This document shows, piece after piece, positions 8,184 through 17,915 of a stretch of 64,000 nt of DNA; position 1 is the first letter of the stretch, and each line of letters begins with the position of its first letter. The position numbers and the translations under genes were made by a program. Below the pieces are notes generated by a model. The model saw nothing but the letters and a program-made list of their open reading frames with translations, made no database searches and had not been told where the DNA came from. The stretch is from Chryseobacterium gleum (lineage in GTDB: Bacteria > Bacteroidota > Bacteroidia > Flavobacteriales_D > Crocinitomicaceae). Location: the NCBI GenBank assembly GCA_945902775.1, contig CAMDMY010000001.1, positions 30,379-94,378 of the forward strand. Direction: 5' to 3'.

Positions 8184-8645
8184 ATGATAGGACTAGTAGG
8201 AGAATTTGAGGTAAAGTTGGACGCGAAAGGGCGTTTCTTATTTCCTTCCGGATTACGGAAGCAACTGTCTCCTGCTGCCCAAGAAAATTTCATGTTGAAT
8301 AAAGGTTTTGAGGATTGTTTAACACTTTACCCAATGAATGAATGGGAAAAAATAAGTGCGAAACTTTCTAAAATGAACTTGTTCAAACCTAAAAACAGAA
8401 TGTTCTACAGACTTTTCCATCAAGGAGCGAAAAACGTTTCTTTGGATAATGTTGGTAGAATTCATATTCCTGTGACGCACATGGAACGTGTAGGTTTGGA
8501 AAAAGACGCAATGATCATTGCTTACAATGATCGTATTGAAATTTGGGATAAGTCTAAATACTTCGAAATGATCGAAGGAAACATGGCAGATTTCGCTGAT
8601 TTGGCGGATGAAGTAATGGGTGATTTAGATGACAGCGACGAATAA
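8184..8645 (+). CDS. mraZ: MraZ, transcriptional regulator of the dcw cluster
   Basis: 153 residues with two SpoVT-AbrB-type repeats, each bearing the DxxGR signature (DAKGRF near residue 14; DNVGRIHIP near 93). MraZ binds tandem short repeats in its own promoter and generally represses the division/wall cluster. It is the first gene of the cluster here, and candidate boxes lie upstream. The C-terminus is acidic (EVMGDLDDSDE). Its last 17 bases overlap rsmH. The start follows from MIGLVGEFEVKLD, matching the family. Confidence 0.97.
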   Translation: MIGLVGEFEVKLDAKGRFLFPSGLRKQLSPAAQENFMLNKGFEDCLTLYPMNEWEKISAKLSKMNLFKPKNRMFYRLFHQGAKNVSLDNVGRIHIPVTHMERVGLEKDAMIIAYNDRIEIWDKSKYFEMIEGNMADFADLADEVMGDLDDSDE

Positions 8646-9558
8646 ACAGGAAGAAGAGTACCACGTACCAGTAATGTTGAAAGAATGCCTTGAAGGATTA
8701 GAAATTAATCCAGACGGTATCTATGTTGACGTAACTTTCGGTGGTGGTGGTCATTCTCGTGAAATTTTCAAACAACTTTCTTCTAAGGGCCGATTAATCG
8801 TTTTTGATCAAGATCCTGATGCACGTAAAAATGCGTGGGAAGCGGATAATTTCAATTTTGTTGCTTCTAATTTCGCCTTTATTTCTAACCATCTGAAAAT
8901 GATGGGGTTCCCAAAAGTAGATGGTATTTTAGCTGATTTGGGCGTTTCTTCTCATCAGTTTGACGACGGAAATAGAGGGTTTTCTATTCGTTCGAATGAT
9001 CCATTGGATATGAGAATGAATCAATCGGGAGATGTTACAGCTAGAACGATTTGTCACGAATATTCAGATCGCGATTTGACAAAGATTTTCCGTGAATTTG
9101 GTGAACTTTCAAATGCATATAAAATTGCTACTACTATCGTAATGGCAAGAGAAAATAAAAAAATCAAAACAACTGGCGATTTAATGACAATCATCGAATC
9201 GTGTGCGCCTAAATACAAAGAACATAAGTTTTTTGCTCAAGTTTTTCAAGCATTACGCATTGAAGTGAACAGAGAAATGGATGTTTTAGAGCGTTTTTTA
9301 AATCAAACAGCGGATGTGTTAGCACCAGGAGGAAGATTGGTAGTTATGTCTTACCATTCTTTGGAAGATCGTTTGGTGAAAAATTACATGAAACGTGGTT
9401 CAATCGAAGGTGAAATTAAAAAAGATTTTTATGGAAATGTGTTAAAACCTTTTACAGAGGTTATTAGACATCCGATTGCTCCTACTGAAGAGGAAATAGA
9501 AAGAAATTCGCGTGCTCGTAGCGCTAAATTGAGAATAGCAGTTCGAAATGATGGATAA
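8629..9558 (+). CDS. rsmH: 16S rRNA m4C1402 N4-methyltransferase
   Basis: 309 residues, typical for RsmH/MraW, which methylates C1402 in the ribosomal P site using S-adenosylmethionine. SAM site VDVTFGGGGHSREI (~33-47). Further conserved stretches: GILADLGVSSHQFDDGNRGFS and PLDMRMNQ; the C-terminus is RSAKLRIA. It starts inside mraZ (17-base overlap) and its stop overlaps the next gene, so it is translationally coupled. Confidence 0.98.
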   Translation: MTATNKQEEEYHVPVMLKECLEGLEINPDGIYVDVTFGGGGHSREIFKQLSSKGRLIVFDQDPDARKNAWEADNFNFVASNFAFISNHLKMMGFPKVDGILADLGVSSHQFDDGNRGFSIRSNDPLDMRMNQSGDVTARTICHEYSDRDLTKIFREFGELSNAYKIATTIVMARENKKIKTTGDLMTIIESCAPKYKEHKFFAQVFQALRIEVNREMDVLERFLNQTADVLAPGGRLVVMSYHSLEDRLVKNYMKRGSIEGEIKKDFYGNVLKPFTEVIRHPIAPTEEEIERNSRARSAKLRIAVRNDG

Positions 9559-9970
9559 TGAGTATTTAGACAAGGATGCTGTTCACGAAGAACAAAAAAA
9601 GCAAGATCCGAAGAAAACGAAAAAAACAAAGTCTGCTTCGACTAAAAAGAAACGTCCAAATACGTTGGTGCAGATTTTAAATGGTGACTTCTTAACGAGG
9701 GAGTTTGTTTTAAATAATTTGAATTTCATCTTTTTCATCATTTTCCTTTTGATCCTTTTAGTTGGGAAAGGATATTATGGGAAACAATTATCGAAAGATG
9801 CTGATAAAGCACAAGTAGAATTGAATGAATTGTCTGCGAATTATGTAGAGACAAAAGCAAAATTAGAAGAAGAAACAAGAAGATATAAGTTAATAGAAAA
9901 ATTAGGACCAAGAGGATTGACAGAAACAGTAAATCCAACGAAAGTAATCCGAATTAAGAAAAAAGATTAA
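9548..9970 (+). CDS. ftsL: FtsL-like bitopic division protein
   Basis: 140 residues. A highly basic Lys-rich cytoplasmic tail (about 16-40), one membrane helix (about 58-76, NFIFFIIFLLILLVG), then a short periplasmic coiled-coil (KAQVELNELSANYVETKAKLEEE). This topology, and the place between rsmH and ftsI, match FtsL, which joins FtsQ/FtsB to activate FtsW-FtsI at the septum. Sequence conservation of FtsL is low, so the call rests on topology and synteny. It overlaps rsmH by 11 bases. Confidence 0.85.
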   Translation: MMDNEYLDKDAVHEEQKKQDPKKTKKTKSASTKKKRPNTLVQILNGDFLTREFVLNNLNFIFFIIFLLILLVGKGYYGKQLSKDADKAQVELNELSANYVETKAKLEEETRRYKLIEKLGPRGLTETVNPTKVIRIKKKD

Positions 9971-9975
9971 TTGTA

Positions 9976-12081
9976 ATGAAGGAAAAGAAAGGTATATATT
10001 TTAGAACAGTTACTGTCTACATAGGCTTCGCTGCGCTTTTGGTATACGTACTTATCAAAACATTAACAATTCAAATGGAAGGTAGAACAACAATGCTTTC
10101 TGATTCTAAAGAAAAAATCCCGACGCGCATAATGAAAAGAATTCCAAGAAGAGGGGAAATTTTAGATGCAAATTATACACCTTTAGTTACTTCTGTTTCT
10201 TTCTATGAAATTCACATGGATCCAACGGTTATCGATCAAAAAATATTCGATGATCAAATCACAGATTTAGCAAATGGTTTATCAAAGGTTCTTCCATCTA
10301 TGTCCTCTAGAGAATGGGAAAATTGGATTAGAAGAGGAAGACAAAGAGGTAATAGATTCTTGAATATTAAGAGTAAAGCAACAAATGAAGAGCGTCGTCA
10401 ATTAAATGCCTTACCAATCTTCAAATTAGGAAGAATGAAAGGTGGATTGATTGATACACATGAAACATCTACTCGTAAACGTCCTCACAATGAATTGATG
10501 AAGAGAACGTTAGGTTACTTCAGAGCTGCAGAAGGAAATCAACCTGAATTAAGAGTCGGAATTGAAGGAGCATATAATGAATATTTAGCAGGAGAAGAAG
10601 GCGAAGAAATCGAACAAAAAATCTCAACTGGTTGGAAAAAAACAGGTCAAATCGTTAAAGATGCCGTTGAAGGTGCAGACGTTGTGACTTCAGTTGATAA
10701 AGAAATTCAGGAAGTTGCTCATAATGAGTTGTTAAGTCAATTAAAATTACAAGGAGCAAAAAATGGCTGCGTTGTAGTAATGGACGTGAAAACAGGATTC
10801 GTTAAAGCAATTGTTAATCTTTCTTTAGCCAGCGATGGTGGTTATTATGAGAGTTACAATCAAGCCGTTGGAACACGTGAAGTACCAGGTTCTACTTTTA
10901 AATTAGCTTCTTTAATGGCTGGATTAGAAGATCAAAAGTTTAGTATTTATGATCACGTTTATGGTGCTGAAAAATATACGTTTTATGGTAAATCATTGAA
11001 CGAAGCACACGGAGCAAATTACGGTAAAATTGACATCAAAACAGCTTTTGAATTATCTTCAAATGTTATTTCTAAAGTCATCAATGATGCTTATAAATCT
11101 GAACCACAAGCGTTTATTGACCGTTTGAGATCGTTCGGTTTAAGCGAACCGTTAGGAATTGAATTAGAAGGTGAAGCTAGTCCAACAATGTATGCACCAG
11201 GTTCTAAAAGTTGGTCAGGAATTTCGTTAGCTTGGATGGCAGTTGGATATGAAGTTCAACAAACTCCCCTACAAACCTTGGCTTTTTACAATGCAGTAGC
11301 GAACAATGGTAAAATGGTTCGACCACAATTTGTGAAAGAAATCAGAAGAGGTGCTGAAGTTGTTAAAACATTTGAACCATTTGTAATGAATTCAAAAATC
11401 TGTTCTGATAAAACATTGAAAGATCTTCAAAAATGTTTGGCAGGTGTAATGAAAGAAGGAACAGGAAAACGGTTGACTTCTTCGTTTTTTGATATCGCAG
11501 GTAAAACGGGTACAGCTGAAATCCAAAACGAAGACATGCATTACGGAAACAAAGGAGAGAAAAAGTATTTAGCTTCTTTCGTAGGTTACTTCCCAGTTAA
11601 AAGACCAATTTATTCTTGTATCGTTTCGATTGCTGCATCAGGAGAAAATATTTATGGCGCTTCTGTATCAGGTACGGTGTTCGCAGCAATTGCTAATAAA
11701 GTGTATGCTACTAGTTTGAAATACCACCAAGCAGTAAACGAGAAAAAGGTAAAAGTGAAAGATACACCGGTTTCTAAAGATGGAAATTTACACGATTTGT
11801 TAACGGTTTTAAATAAATTGAATATTCCTTATTCCGATAAAGTACAAGACGAATGGGTGAACACGACTTCAAATGGAAAAAAAGTAGAATTTTCTAAAAG
11901 AAATTCGAATAAAGGAGTTGTTCCAAATGTAATTGGAATGAGTGCTAAAGATGCCGTTTATCTAATTGAATCCATTGGAATGGAAGTAGATATCAGAGGA
12001 TACGGGACGGTTGTAAAACAATCTTCTCCAACTGGAACTCCAGCGTTTAATGGTGGTTTAATTGAATTAATTCTGAAATAA
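9976..12081 (+). CDS. ftsI: Class B penicillin-binding protein, septal transpeptidase
   Basis: 701 residues. One N-terminal membrane helix (about 9-29), pedestal/dimerisation domain (about 50-230), transpeptidase domain with the acyl-serine motif GSTFK (Ser306, Lys309), SSN (361-363) and KTG (510-512), and a C-terminal PASTA domain (about 638-701, GVVPNVIGMSAKDAV). It cross-links septal peptidoglycan with FtsW. A C-terminal PASTA domain is usual in Bacteroidota FtsI but absent from E. coli FtsI. It sits 5 bases after ftsL and 2 bases before murE. Confidence 0.97.
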   Translation: MKEKKGIYFRTVTVYIGFAALLVYVLIKTLTIQMEGRTTMLSDSKEKIPTRIMKRIPRRGEILDANYTPLVTSVSFYEIHMDPTVIDQKIFDDQITDLANGLSKVLPSMSSREWENWIRRGRQRGNRFLNIKSKATNEERRQLNALPIFKLGRMKGGLIDTHETSTRKRPHNELMKRTLGYFRAAEGNQPELRVGIEGAYNEYLAGEEGEEIEQKISTGWKKTGQIVKDAVEGADVVTSVDKEIQEVAHNELLSQLKLQGAKNGCVVVMDVKTGFVKAIVNLSLASDGGYYESYNQAVGTREVPGSTFKLASLMAGLEDQKFSIYDHVYGAEKYTFYGKSLNEAHGANYGKIDIKTAFELSSNVISKVINDAYKSEPQAFIDRLRSFGLSEPLGIELEGEASPTMYAPGSKSWSGISLAWMAVGYEVQQTPLQTLAFYNAVANNGKMVRPQFVKEIRRGAEVVKTFEPFVMNSKICSDKTLKDLQKCLAGVMKEGTGKRLTSSFFDIAGKTGTAEIQNEDMHYGNKGEKKYLASFVGYFPVKRPIYSCIVSIAASGENIYGASVSGTVFAAIANKVYATSLKYHQAVNEKKVKVKDTPVSKDGNLHDLLTVLNKLNIPYSDKVQDEWVNTTSNGKKVEFSKRNSNKGVVPNVIGMSAKDAVYLIESIGMEVDIRGYGTVVKQSSPTGTPAFNGGLIELILK

Positions 12082-12083
12082 AA

Positions 12084-13544
12084 ATGAAGACACTGAAGGA
12101 CATACTTTCTGGCGTTACCGTTCTTTCTACGAATGGTTCAGTTGACGTGAATGTAAATGCAATCGTTTTTGATTCAAGAAAAGCGACTGAAGGTACTGCA
12201 TTTGTTGCAATTAAAGGTACAGCAGTAGATGGTCATTCTTTTATCGATGGTGTAATTGAAAAAGGATGTGCGGTAATTATTGCAGAGCACGAAGTAAAAG
12301 TTCCTTCAAATGTAACATTAATAGTAACAGATAATTCTTCAAAAGCATTGGCTTTGATGGCGACTAATTTCTATAATCACCCATCTGAAAAATTAAAATT
12401 AGTTGGTATTACAGGTACGAACGGAAAAACAACAACAACAACTTTGTTATTCAATTTATTTATGAAATTGGGTTACAAAAGTGGTTTACTTTCTACTGTA
12501 GTAAATAAAATCGGTTCAAGAGATATTCCATCGACACATACAACTCCAGACCCAGTTGCATTGAACGAATTATTGAATGAAATGGTCGAAGAAGGTTGTA
12601 CTCATTGTTTCATGGAAGTGAGTTCTCATGCAATTCACCAACACAGAATCAGTGGTTTGTCTTTCGCAGGTGGAGTTTTCACAAATATCACGCACGATCA
12701 TTTAGATTACCACGCAACATTCAAAGAATACATTCGTGTGAAAAAATCATTCTTTGATGAATTACCAAGTTCAGCTTTTGCATTGTCGAATGGCGACGAT
12801 AAAAACGGAATGGTAATGATGCAAAATACAAAAGCATCGAAACACACTTTTGCGTTAAAATCACCAGCAGACTTTAAAGTAAAAGTTTTGGAAAATCAAT
12901 TTTCTGGTTTGGTGTTAAACCTATGTGGAACAGAAGTTTGGTCGAAATTAATTGGAGATTTCAATGCGTACAATTTAGTTACAGTTTATGCTGTTAGTGA
13001 ATTATTAGGAGAAGAAAAATTAGAAATCCTTACAGCTTTAAGTGCTTTAGAATCAGTAGATGGTCGTTTCCAATACACAACTAGTAATGGAGGAATTACT
13101 GCAATTGTAGACTATGCGCATACTCCAGATGCATTAGAGAATGTATTAAAAACGATTTCTTCAATCCGAACTAGAAATGAAGATGTTTATACTGTAGTTG
13201 GTTGTGGTGGAGATAGAGATAAATTAAAACGTCCAACAATGGCAGCAATTGCCTGTGAATTAAGCGATAAAGTAATTATCACTTCAGACAATCCTCGTTC
13301 AGAAGATCCAAATACAATCATTGAAGAAATGATGGTTGGAGTTGAAGGTCAACATTTTAAAAAAACGCTTTCAATCGTAGATAGAGAGCAAGCGATAAAA
13401 ACAGCAGTTTCAATGGCTCAAAAAGGAGACATCATATTAATTGCTGGGAAAGGACACGAGAAATACCAAGATATCAAAGGAGTAAAACACCACTTCGACG
13501 ATATGGAATTAGTAACGGAATTGTTTAATAAACTAGAGAAATAA
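12084..13544 (+). CDS. murE: UDP-MurNAc-L-Ala-D-Glu:meso-diaminopimelate ligase
   Basis: 486 residues. Mur ligase with N-terminal UDP-binding domain, ATP site [12 protein letters not shown] (~108-119) and C-terminal domain. The motif DNPR ([10 protein letters not shown], ~413) is that of meso-DAP-adding MurE, rather than the lysine-adding form, so the wall is predicted to be A1-gamma type. It adds the third residue of the stem peptide in the cytoplasm. Two bases after ftsI; its TAA overlaps the mraY ATG by one base. Confidence 0.97.
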   Translation: MKTLKDILSGVTVLSTNGSVDVNVNAIVFDSRKATEGTAFVAIKGTAVDGHSFIDGVIEKGCAVIIAEHEVKVPSNVTLIVTDNSSKALALMATNFYNHPSEKLKLVGITGTNGKTTTTTLLFNLFMKLGYKSGLLSTVVNKIGSRDIPSTHTTPDPVALNELLNEMVEEGCTHCFMEVSSHAIHQHRISGLSFAGGVFTNITHDHLDYHATFKEYIRVKKSFFDELPSSAFALSNGDDKNGMVMMQNTKASKHTFALKSPADFKVKVLENQFSGLVLNLCGTEVWSKLIGDFNAYNLVTVYAVSELLGEEKLEILTALSALESVDGRFQYTTSNGGITAIVDYAHTPDALENVLKTISSIRTRNEDVYTVVGCGGDRDKLKRPTMAAIACELSDKVIITSDNPRSEDPNTIIEEMMVGVEGQHFKKTLSIVDREQAIKTAVSMAQKGDIILIAGKGHEKYQDIKGVKHHFDDMELVTELFNKLEK

Positions 13545-14785
13545 TGTTATACTATTTTTTTAAATACCTTGATTCAATGAATGTCCCAGGAGCTGGACTA
13601 TTCAACTTTATTTCTTTTAGAGCTGCTATGGCTTTGATAACATCGTTGATTATCTCTATCTTTTTTGGGAAAAGAATCATCAATTTATTGAGTCGTCAAC
13701 AAATTGGAGAAACAGTTCGTGATTTAGGTTTAACAGGTCAAGTTGAAAAACAAGGAACACCAACAATGGGAGGTCTAATCATCTTAGGTGCGATTTTAAT
13801 TCCAACATTATTGTTTGCTAAATTGCACAACATCTACGTAATTACAATGATAGTTTCTACGATTTGGTTAGGAGCGATTGGATTTTTAGATGATTATATC
13901 AAAGTATTCAAAAAGAACAAAGAAGGTTTAAAAGGTCGTTTCAAAATCATTGGTCAAATTGGAGTAGGAATATTAGTAGGTGGCATTTTATATTTCAGTC
14001 AAGATGTACAAGTGCACAAACAAGTTCCATTGGATTACAAGTTACAAGCGCACGAAAGATTGGTTTCTCATTTACATTCTGACATTACAGAGGATGGACA
14101 AACGAAGTGGATCAAAACAGATGCGATGACAACTACAATTCCTTTTGTAAAAGGAAACGAGTTTAACTACTCAGATTTAATCGGAGGAAGTTCTTATGGG
14201 TGGTTATTGTTTATTCCAGTTGTAATTCTAATCGTAATATCGGTTTCTAATGGCGCGAATTTAACAGATGGCTTAGACGGTTTAGCAACAGGGACTTCGG
14301 CGATTATTGGAATTGCATTAGCAGTTTTAGCATACGTAAGTTCAAATGTTCATTTTGCTGATTATCTGAATGTTATGTATATTCCTCTAGCGGAAGAAAT
14401 GGTAATCTTCATAGCTGCCTTTGTAGGGGCTTGTATCGGATTCTTGTGGTATAATTCGTATCCTGCACAAATCTTTATGGGTGATACAGGAAGTTTGGCA
14501 TTAGGAGGCATCATCGCAGTTTTCGCGATTGCTATTCGTAAAGAGTTATTGATTCCAGTATTATGCGGTGTATTCTTAATTGAAAATCTATCAGTAGTAA
14601 TGCAAGTTACCTATTTCAAAATAACAAAAAAGAGATTTGGCGAAGGACGAAGAATTTTTCTAATGGCGCCTTTGCACCACCATTACCAGAAAAAAGGAAT
14701 TCACGAAGCAAAAATTGTTTCAAGATTTTGGATTGTAGCCGTATTATTGGCGGTTGTTACAATCGTTACATTAAAATTACGATAA
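13544..14785 (+). CDS. mraY: Phospho-MurNAc-pentapeptide translocase
   Basis: 413 residues with ten membrane helices. It transfers phospho-MurNAc-pentapeptide to undecaprenyl phosphate, giving lipid I. Motifs: [14 protein letters not shown] (catalytic/Mg aspartates), [10 protein letters not shown] and the LHHHYQKKG loop. A hydrophilic insert at about 160-215 makes it some 50 residues longer than E. coli MraY; such an insert is common in this phylum. A pair of palindromes separates it from murD. Confidence 0.97.
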   Translation: MLYYFFKYLDSMNVPGAGLFNFISFRAAMALITSLIISIFFGKRIINLLSRQQIGETVRDLGLTGQVEKQGTPTMGGLIILGAILIPTLLFAKLHNIYVITMIVSTIWLGAIGFLDDYIKVFKKNKEGLKGRFKIIGQIGVGILVGGILYFSQDVQVHKQVPLDYKLQAHERLVSHLHSDITEDGQTKWIKTDAMTTTIPFVKGNEFNYSDLIGGSSYGWLLFIPVVILIVISVSNGANLTDGLDGLATGTSAIIGIALAVLAYVSSNVHFADYLNVMYIPLAEEMVIFIAAFVGACIGFLWYNSYPAQIFMGDTGSLALGGIIAVFAIAIRKELLIPVLCGVFLIENLSVVMQVTYFKITKKRFGEGRRIFLMAPLHHHYQKKGIHEAKIVSRFWIVAVLLAVVTIVTLKLR

Positions 14786-14794
14786 TTATTTGTA

Positions 14795-14849
14795 GGGACA
14801 GGGCACGCCCTGTCCCAAACAACAACAAAGGATATGGCATACCATATCC
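14795..14849. repeat. Two consecutive perfect palindromes between mraY and murD
   Basis: GGGACAGGGC-AC-GCCCTGTCCC (14795-14816) and GGATATGG-CATA-CCATATCC (14830-14849), each followed by caac/aaac. They are close to pure hairpins, inside an otherwise tightly packed operon with an 82-base gap. They may act as internal processing or attenuation sites. They share outer sequence with hairpins at 4047, 19006 and 55507. Confidence 0.8.
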
Positions 14850-14867
14850 CAACAACAATAGAATAAA

Positions 14868-16211
14868 ATGAAAAACGAAAACAAACATATTTCAATCCTA
14901 GGAGCCGGCGAAAGTGGAGTTGGCGCTGCGATTCTTGCTAAAAAGCAAGGCTGGAATGTTTTTGTTTCAGATTTCGGAAGCATCAAACAAGAATTCAAAG
15001 ACGAGTTAGATGCAAATGATTTGAAGTGGGAAGAAGGGCAACATACAGAATCTGTTATTTTAAATTCAGATTTAGTTATCAAGTCACCTGGAATTCCAGA
15101 TAAAGCTCCAATCATTAAAAAACTGAAAGAAAAAGGAGTCAAAATAATTTCAGAAATTGAATTCGGAGGATATTATTCAAAAGCGAAAACAATCTGTATT
15201 ACAGGTAGTAACGGTAAAACAACTACAACAATGTTGACCTACCACATTTTGCGAAAAGCAGGAATCAATGTAGGATTAGCAGGAAATGTAGGGAAAAGTT
15301 TCGCCAAACAAATTGCGACAGAAGATTTTGAATGGTATGTATTGGAATTAAGTTCATTTCAATTAGATGATATGTTTGAATTTAGAGCAGATATAGCAAT
15401 GCTTTTGAACATTACACCAGATCATTTAGACCGTTACAATTATGAAATGCAAAACTATGTAGATTCTAAATTCAGAATTCTACAAAATCAAACAGAGAAC
15501 GATTGGTTCATCTACAATTACGATGATAAAATCATTCAGGCAGAAATTTCAAAAAGAGAAATTAAAGCCAAAAAAGCACCATTCTCAATGACAGAAGATA
15601 TGTCAGTTGGAGCTTACACAAACGAGGAGCAAATAACAATAAATATAAACGAAAAATTCATTATGTCAATTCACGATTTAGCATTAAAAGGAAAGCACAA
15701 TTCTCAAAATTCAATGGCTTCAGCAATTGCAGCAAGAGTTTTAGATATTAGAAGTGCAGTAGTAAGAGAAAGTTTAACAGACTTCGTAAACGTTGAACAC
15801 CGTTTAGAATTTGTAGCCAAGGTACATGGAATTGAATTCATTAATGATTCAAAAGCTACAAACATCAATTCAACTTGGTTCGCATTGGAAACAATGGAAA
15901 AACCAACTGTTTGGATCGTAGGTGGTGTTGATAAAGGAAACGATTACACTGAGTTGATGGACTTGGTTAAAAACAAAGTAAAAGCAATCATTTGTTTAGG
16001 TTTGGATAACCAAAAAATCATAGACACTTTTTCTGGAGTTGTTGAAACAATCGTTGAGGCGAAATCAGCAATGGAAGCAGTCGCTTACGGATACCGTTTA
16101 GCATCAAAAGACGAAACAGTTTTGTTATCACCAGCTTGTGCAAGTTTCGATTTATTCGAAAACTATGAGCAAAGAGGAGATATGTTTAAAGAAGCAGTTC
16201 GTAGATTGTAA
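14868..16211 (+). CDS. murD: UDP-MurNAc-L-alanine:D-glutamate ligase
   Basis: 447 residues, a standard length. N-terminal Rossmann domain (SILGAGESGVGAAILAKKQGW), ATP-binding ITGSNGKTTTTML (~106-118), central motif NITPDHLDRY, and C-terminal domain with ATNINSTWFAL and the closing LLSPACASFDLFENYEQRGDMF. It adds D-glutamate to UDP-MurNAc-L-Ala. Preceded by two palindromes in the 82-base gap after mraY; followed 15 bases later by an unknown gene that appears related to this protein's own C-terminal domain. Confidence 0.97.
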   Translation: MKNENKHISILGAGESGVGAAILAKKQGWNVFVSDFGSIKQEFKDELDANDLKWEEGQHTESVILNSDLVIKSPGIPDKAPIIKKLKEKGVKIISEIEFGGYYSKAKTICITGSNGKTTTTMLTYHILRKAGINVGLAGNVGKSFAKQIATEDFEWYVLELSSFQLDDMFEFRADIAMLLNITPDHLDRYNYEMQNYVDSKFRILQNQTENDWFIYNYDDKIIQAEISKREIKAKKAPFSMTEDMSVGAYTNEEQITININEKFIMSIHDLALKGKHNSQNSMASAIAARVLDIRSAVVRESLTDFVNVEHRLEFVAKVHGIEFINDSKATNINSTWFALETMEKPTVWIVGGVDKGNDYTELMDLVKNKVKAIICLGLDNQKIIDTFSGVVETIVEAKSAMEAVAYGYRLASKDETVLLSPACASFDLFENYEQRGDMFKEAVRRL

Positions 16212-16226
16212 TTAAAGTTTAGAAGC

Positions 16227-16703
16227 ATGGAAAACAAACTAGGCGTTAAGTTAGAAGACCGTTTATTGGTAGCAAGAAACGAGGGTCTTCAAAATATGAA
16301 AGAGTCGACATTGCGTCCACACGGAAAGTTATGGGGAATGGATGTTTTCTCATGGTATCAACCGAATGTTCATATACTTGCCAATACGCTTCACGCTTTT
16401 CCTTTTCCAGTAGTTTGGATTGGAAATGTGATAGATATTTTTTCTACCATAAAAGAAGATCCAAAAGTTTGTGTTCAATTAAATACAATTATTTCATTTG
16501 ATGAGCCAAGATTTATTTTGCCATCAACTGAATTGACAAAAATTAATAATGTAGCTGGAGTTAATTCAATTGAAGATGCTTTCCGTTTATTAAAATCGTT
16601 CAAGAAAAAGAATGCAGTTTTATTGTTCTCTGCATCAGGTGAAGATTGGAAAGAAAGCAAGTCAAATTTTGAAGAATTTTTAAGCATACATCAAACTATC
16701 TAA
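16227..16703 (+). CDS. Unrecognised dcw-cluster protein, possible MurD C-terminal relic
   Basis: 158 residues, no signal peptide or membrane helix, and not a standard dcw gene. By eye, residues ~58-152 run colinear with the last ~120 residues of the MurD just upstream: PVVWIGNVID against PTVWIVGGVD, NTIISF against KAIICLG, SIEDAFRLLKSF against AMEAVAYGYRLA, and AVLLFSASGEDW...NFEEF against TVLLSPACASFD...NYEQR. The invariant ligase residues are not kept, so it is unlikely to be an active ligase. It starts 15 bases after murD and its TAA touches the GTG of ftsW, so it is firmly in the operon. Function unknown; a binding or regulatory role in wall synthesis is inference only. Confidence 0.8.
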   Translation: MENKLGVKLEDRLLVARNEGLQNMKESTLRPHGKLWGMDVFSWYQPNVHILANTLHAFPFPVVWIGNVIDIFSTIKEDPKVCVQLNTIISFDEPRFILPSTELTKINNVAGVNSIEDAFRLLKSFKKKNAVLLFSASGEDWKESKSNFEEFLSIHQTI

Positions 16704-17915
16704 GTGAAAGAATACTTAAAATATTTAAAAGGAGACCGAGTAATTTGGATCATTACGCTTATCATGTTGGCTTTTTCGTTGGTCAGCGTGTATAGCTTCG
16801 TTCCTATTTTGGTTAAGATTGAAGGTGGAACACCTTTCAAATACCTTTTTAAACATTTGACGTATGTTATTTTAGCATTTATTGCCATGTTTTGGATTCA
16901 CAAAAAAGATCCAAAATATTTTTATAAAATTTCAAAGTTTGGTTATTATTTAGCGATCGGATTGTTATTGTTCACCTTCTTTTTCGGAACACGTGTCAAT
17001 GGTGCAGGTCGATGGATTCGTATCCCTTTTATAAGTTTGACATTTCAATCTTCGGATTTTGCAAAACTAGCTTTGATATTAACAGTTTCCCGATTATTAG
17101 TAAAAAAGAAAGATCTTTTGGATAATTGGAAAGAAGGTTTTTGGCCCTTGATGATTCCCATTTTTGTTATTTGTGGATTGATTGTGAAGGATAATTTTTC
17201 AACGGCAGCCATTCTTTTTGTTATCTGTATGACGATTCTATTTATAGCGAAAGTTCCAATTACGAAATTAGCTTTGGTAATCGGAGGAGGAATTGTATTA
17301 CTCGCTTTGCTTATTGGATTACATAAAATTGCCCCTCAATTAGAGTTGCTACCTCGTTATGAAACGTGGGAGAATCGTATCACGAATATGAGTGAGGGGG
17401 AAGAGGATATTATGGCGAATGCGCAAGCCTTGAATGCGCAGTTAGCGATTTACAACGGAGGTATTTTCGGTCAAGGTGTAGGAGATGGAAAGTTGAAAGA
17501 ATACTTACCTGAAGCATATGCCGATTTTTACTATTCAAGTTTTGTGGAAGAGTTTGGATCAATCTCCTCTTTTATTTTGGTTTTACTTTATTTGATTTTA
17601 CTCTATCGAATAATGCAAATCGGACTAAAATCGGAAAGTTTATTTGAAACTTATGTTTGCTTAGGAATAGGAGTTTTACTTCTAATTCAAGCTTCGGTAA
17701 ACATGATGGTTTGTACAGGTTCGTTCCCCGTTACAGGTCAGAATATGCCGCTTCTAGCAATGGGAGGTTCGGCTTTGATTATGACCTGTGTAGAAATTGG
17801 AATCGTACAAAGCATTGCTTATAAACAAAACAAAGCAAATGGTGACGATTTAGAGGAGCCACAATTAAAAAATAAGAAAGAAGAAACAAATTCATTTGAT
17901 CATTATGAAAATTGA
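16704..17915 (+). CDS. ftsW: Septal peptidoglycan polymerase (SEDS family)
   Basis: 403 residues, about ten membrane helices. FtsW polymerises lipid II into glycan at the septum together with FtsI. Signatures: NGAGRWIRIPFISLTFQSSDFAKLA, KDNFSTAAILF, and IFGQGVGDGKLKEYLPEAYADFYYSSFVEEFG. A GTG start directly after the previous stop is used. The cytoplasmic C-terminal tail (about 375-403) is charged. The last 11 bases overlap murG. Confidence 0.96.
   Translation: MKEYLKYLKGDRVIWIITLIMLAFSLVSVYSFVPILVKIEGGTPFKYLFKHLTYVILAFIAMFWIHKKDPKYFYKISKFGYYLAIGLLLFTFFFGTRVNGAGRWIRIPFISLTFQSSDFAKLALILTVSRLLVKKKDLLDNWKEGFWPLMIPIFVICGLIVKDNFSTAAILFVICMTILFIAKVPITKLALVIGGGIVLLALLIGLHKIAPQLELLPRYETWENRITNMSEGEEDIMANAQALNAQLAIYNGGIFGQGVGDGKLKEYLPEAYADFYYSSFVEEFGSISSFILVLLYLILLYRIMQIGLKSESLFETYVCLGIGVLLLIQASVNMMVCTGSFPVTGQNMPLLAMGGSALIMTCVEIGIVQSIAYKQNKANGDDLEEPQLKNKKEETNSFDHYEN

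Noticed and set aside
9429..9629. Minus-strand frame over the rsmH-ftsL junction
   Set aside because: Shadow of two well-supported overlapping genes.
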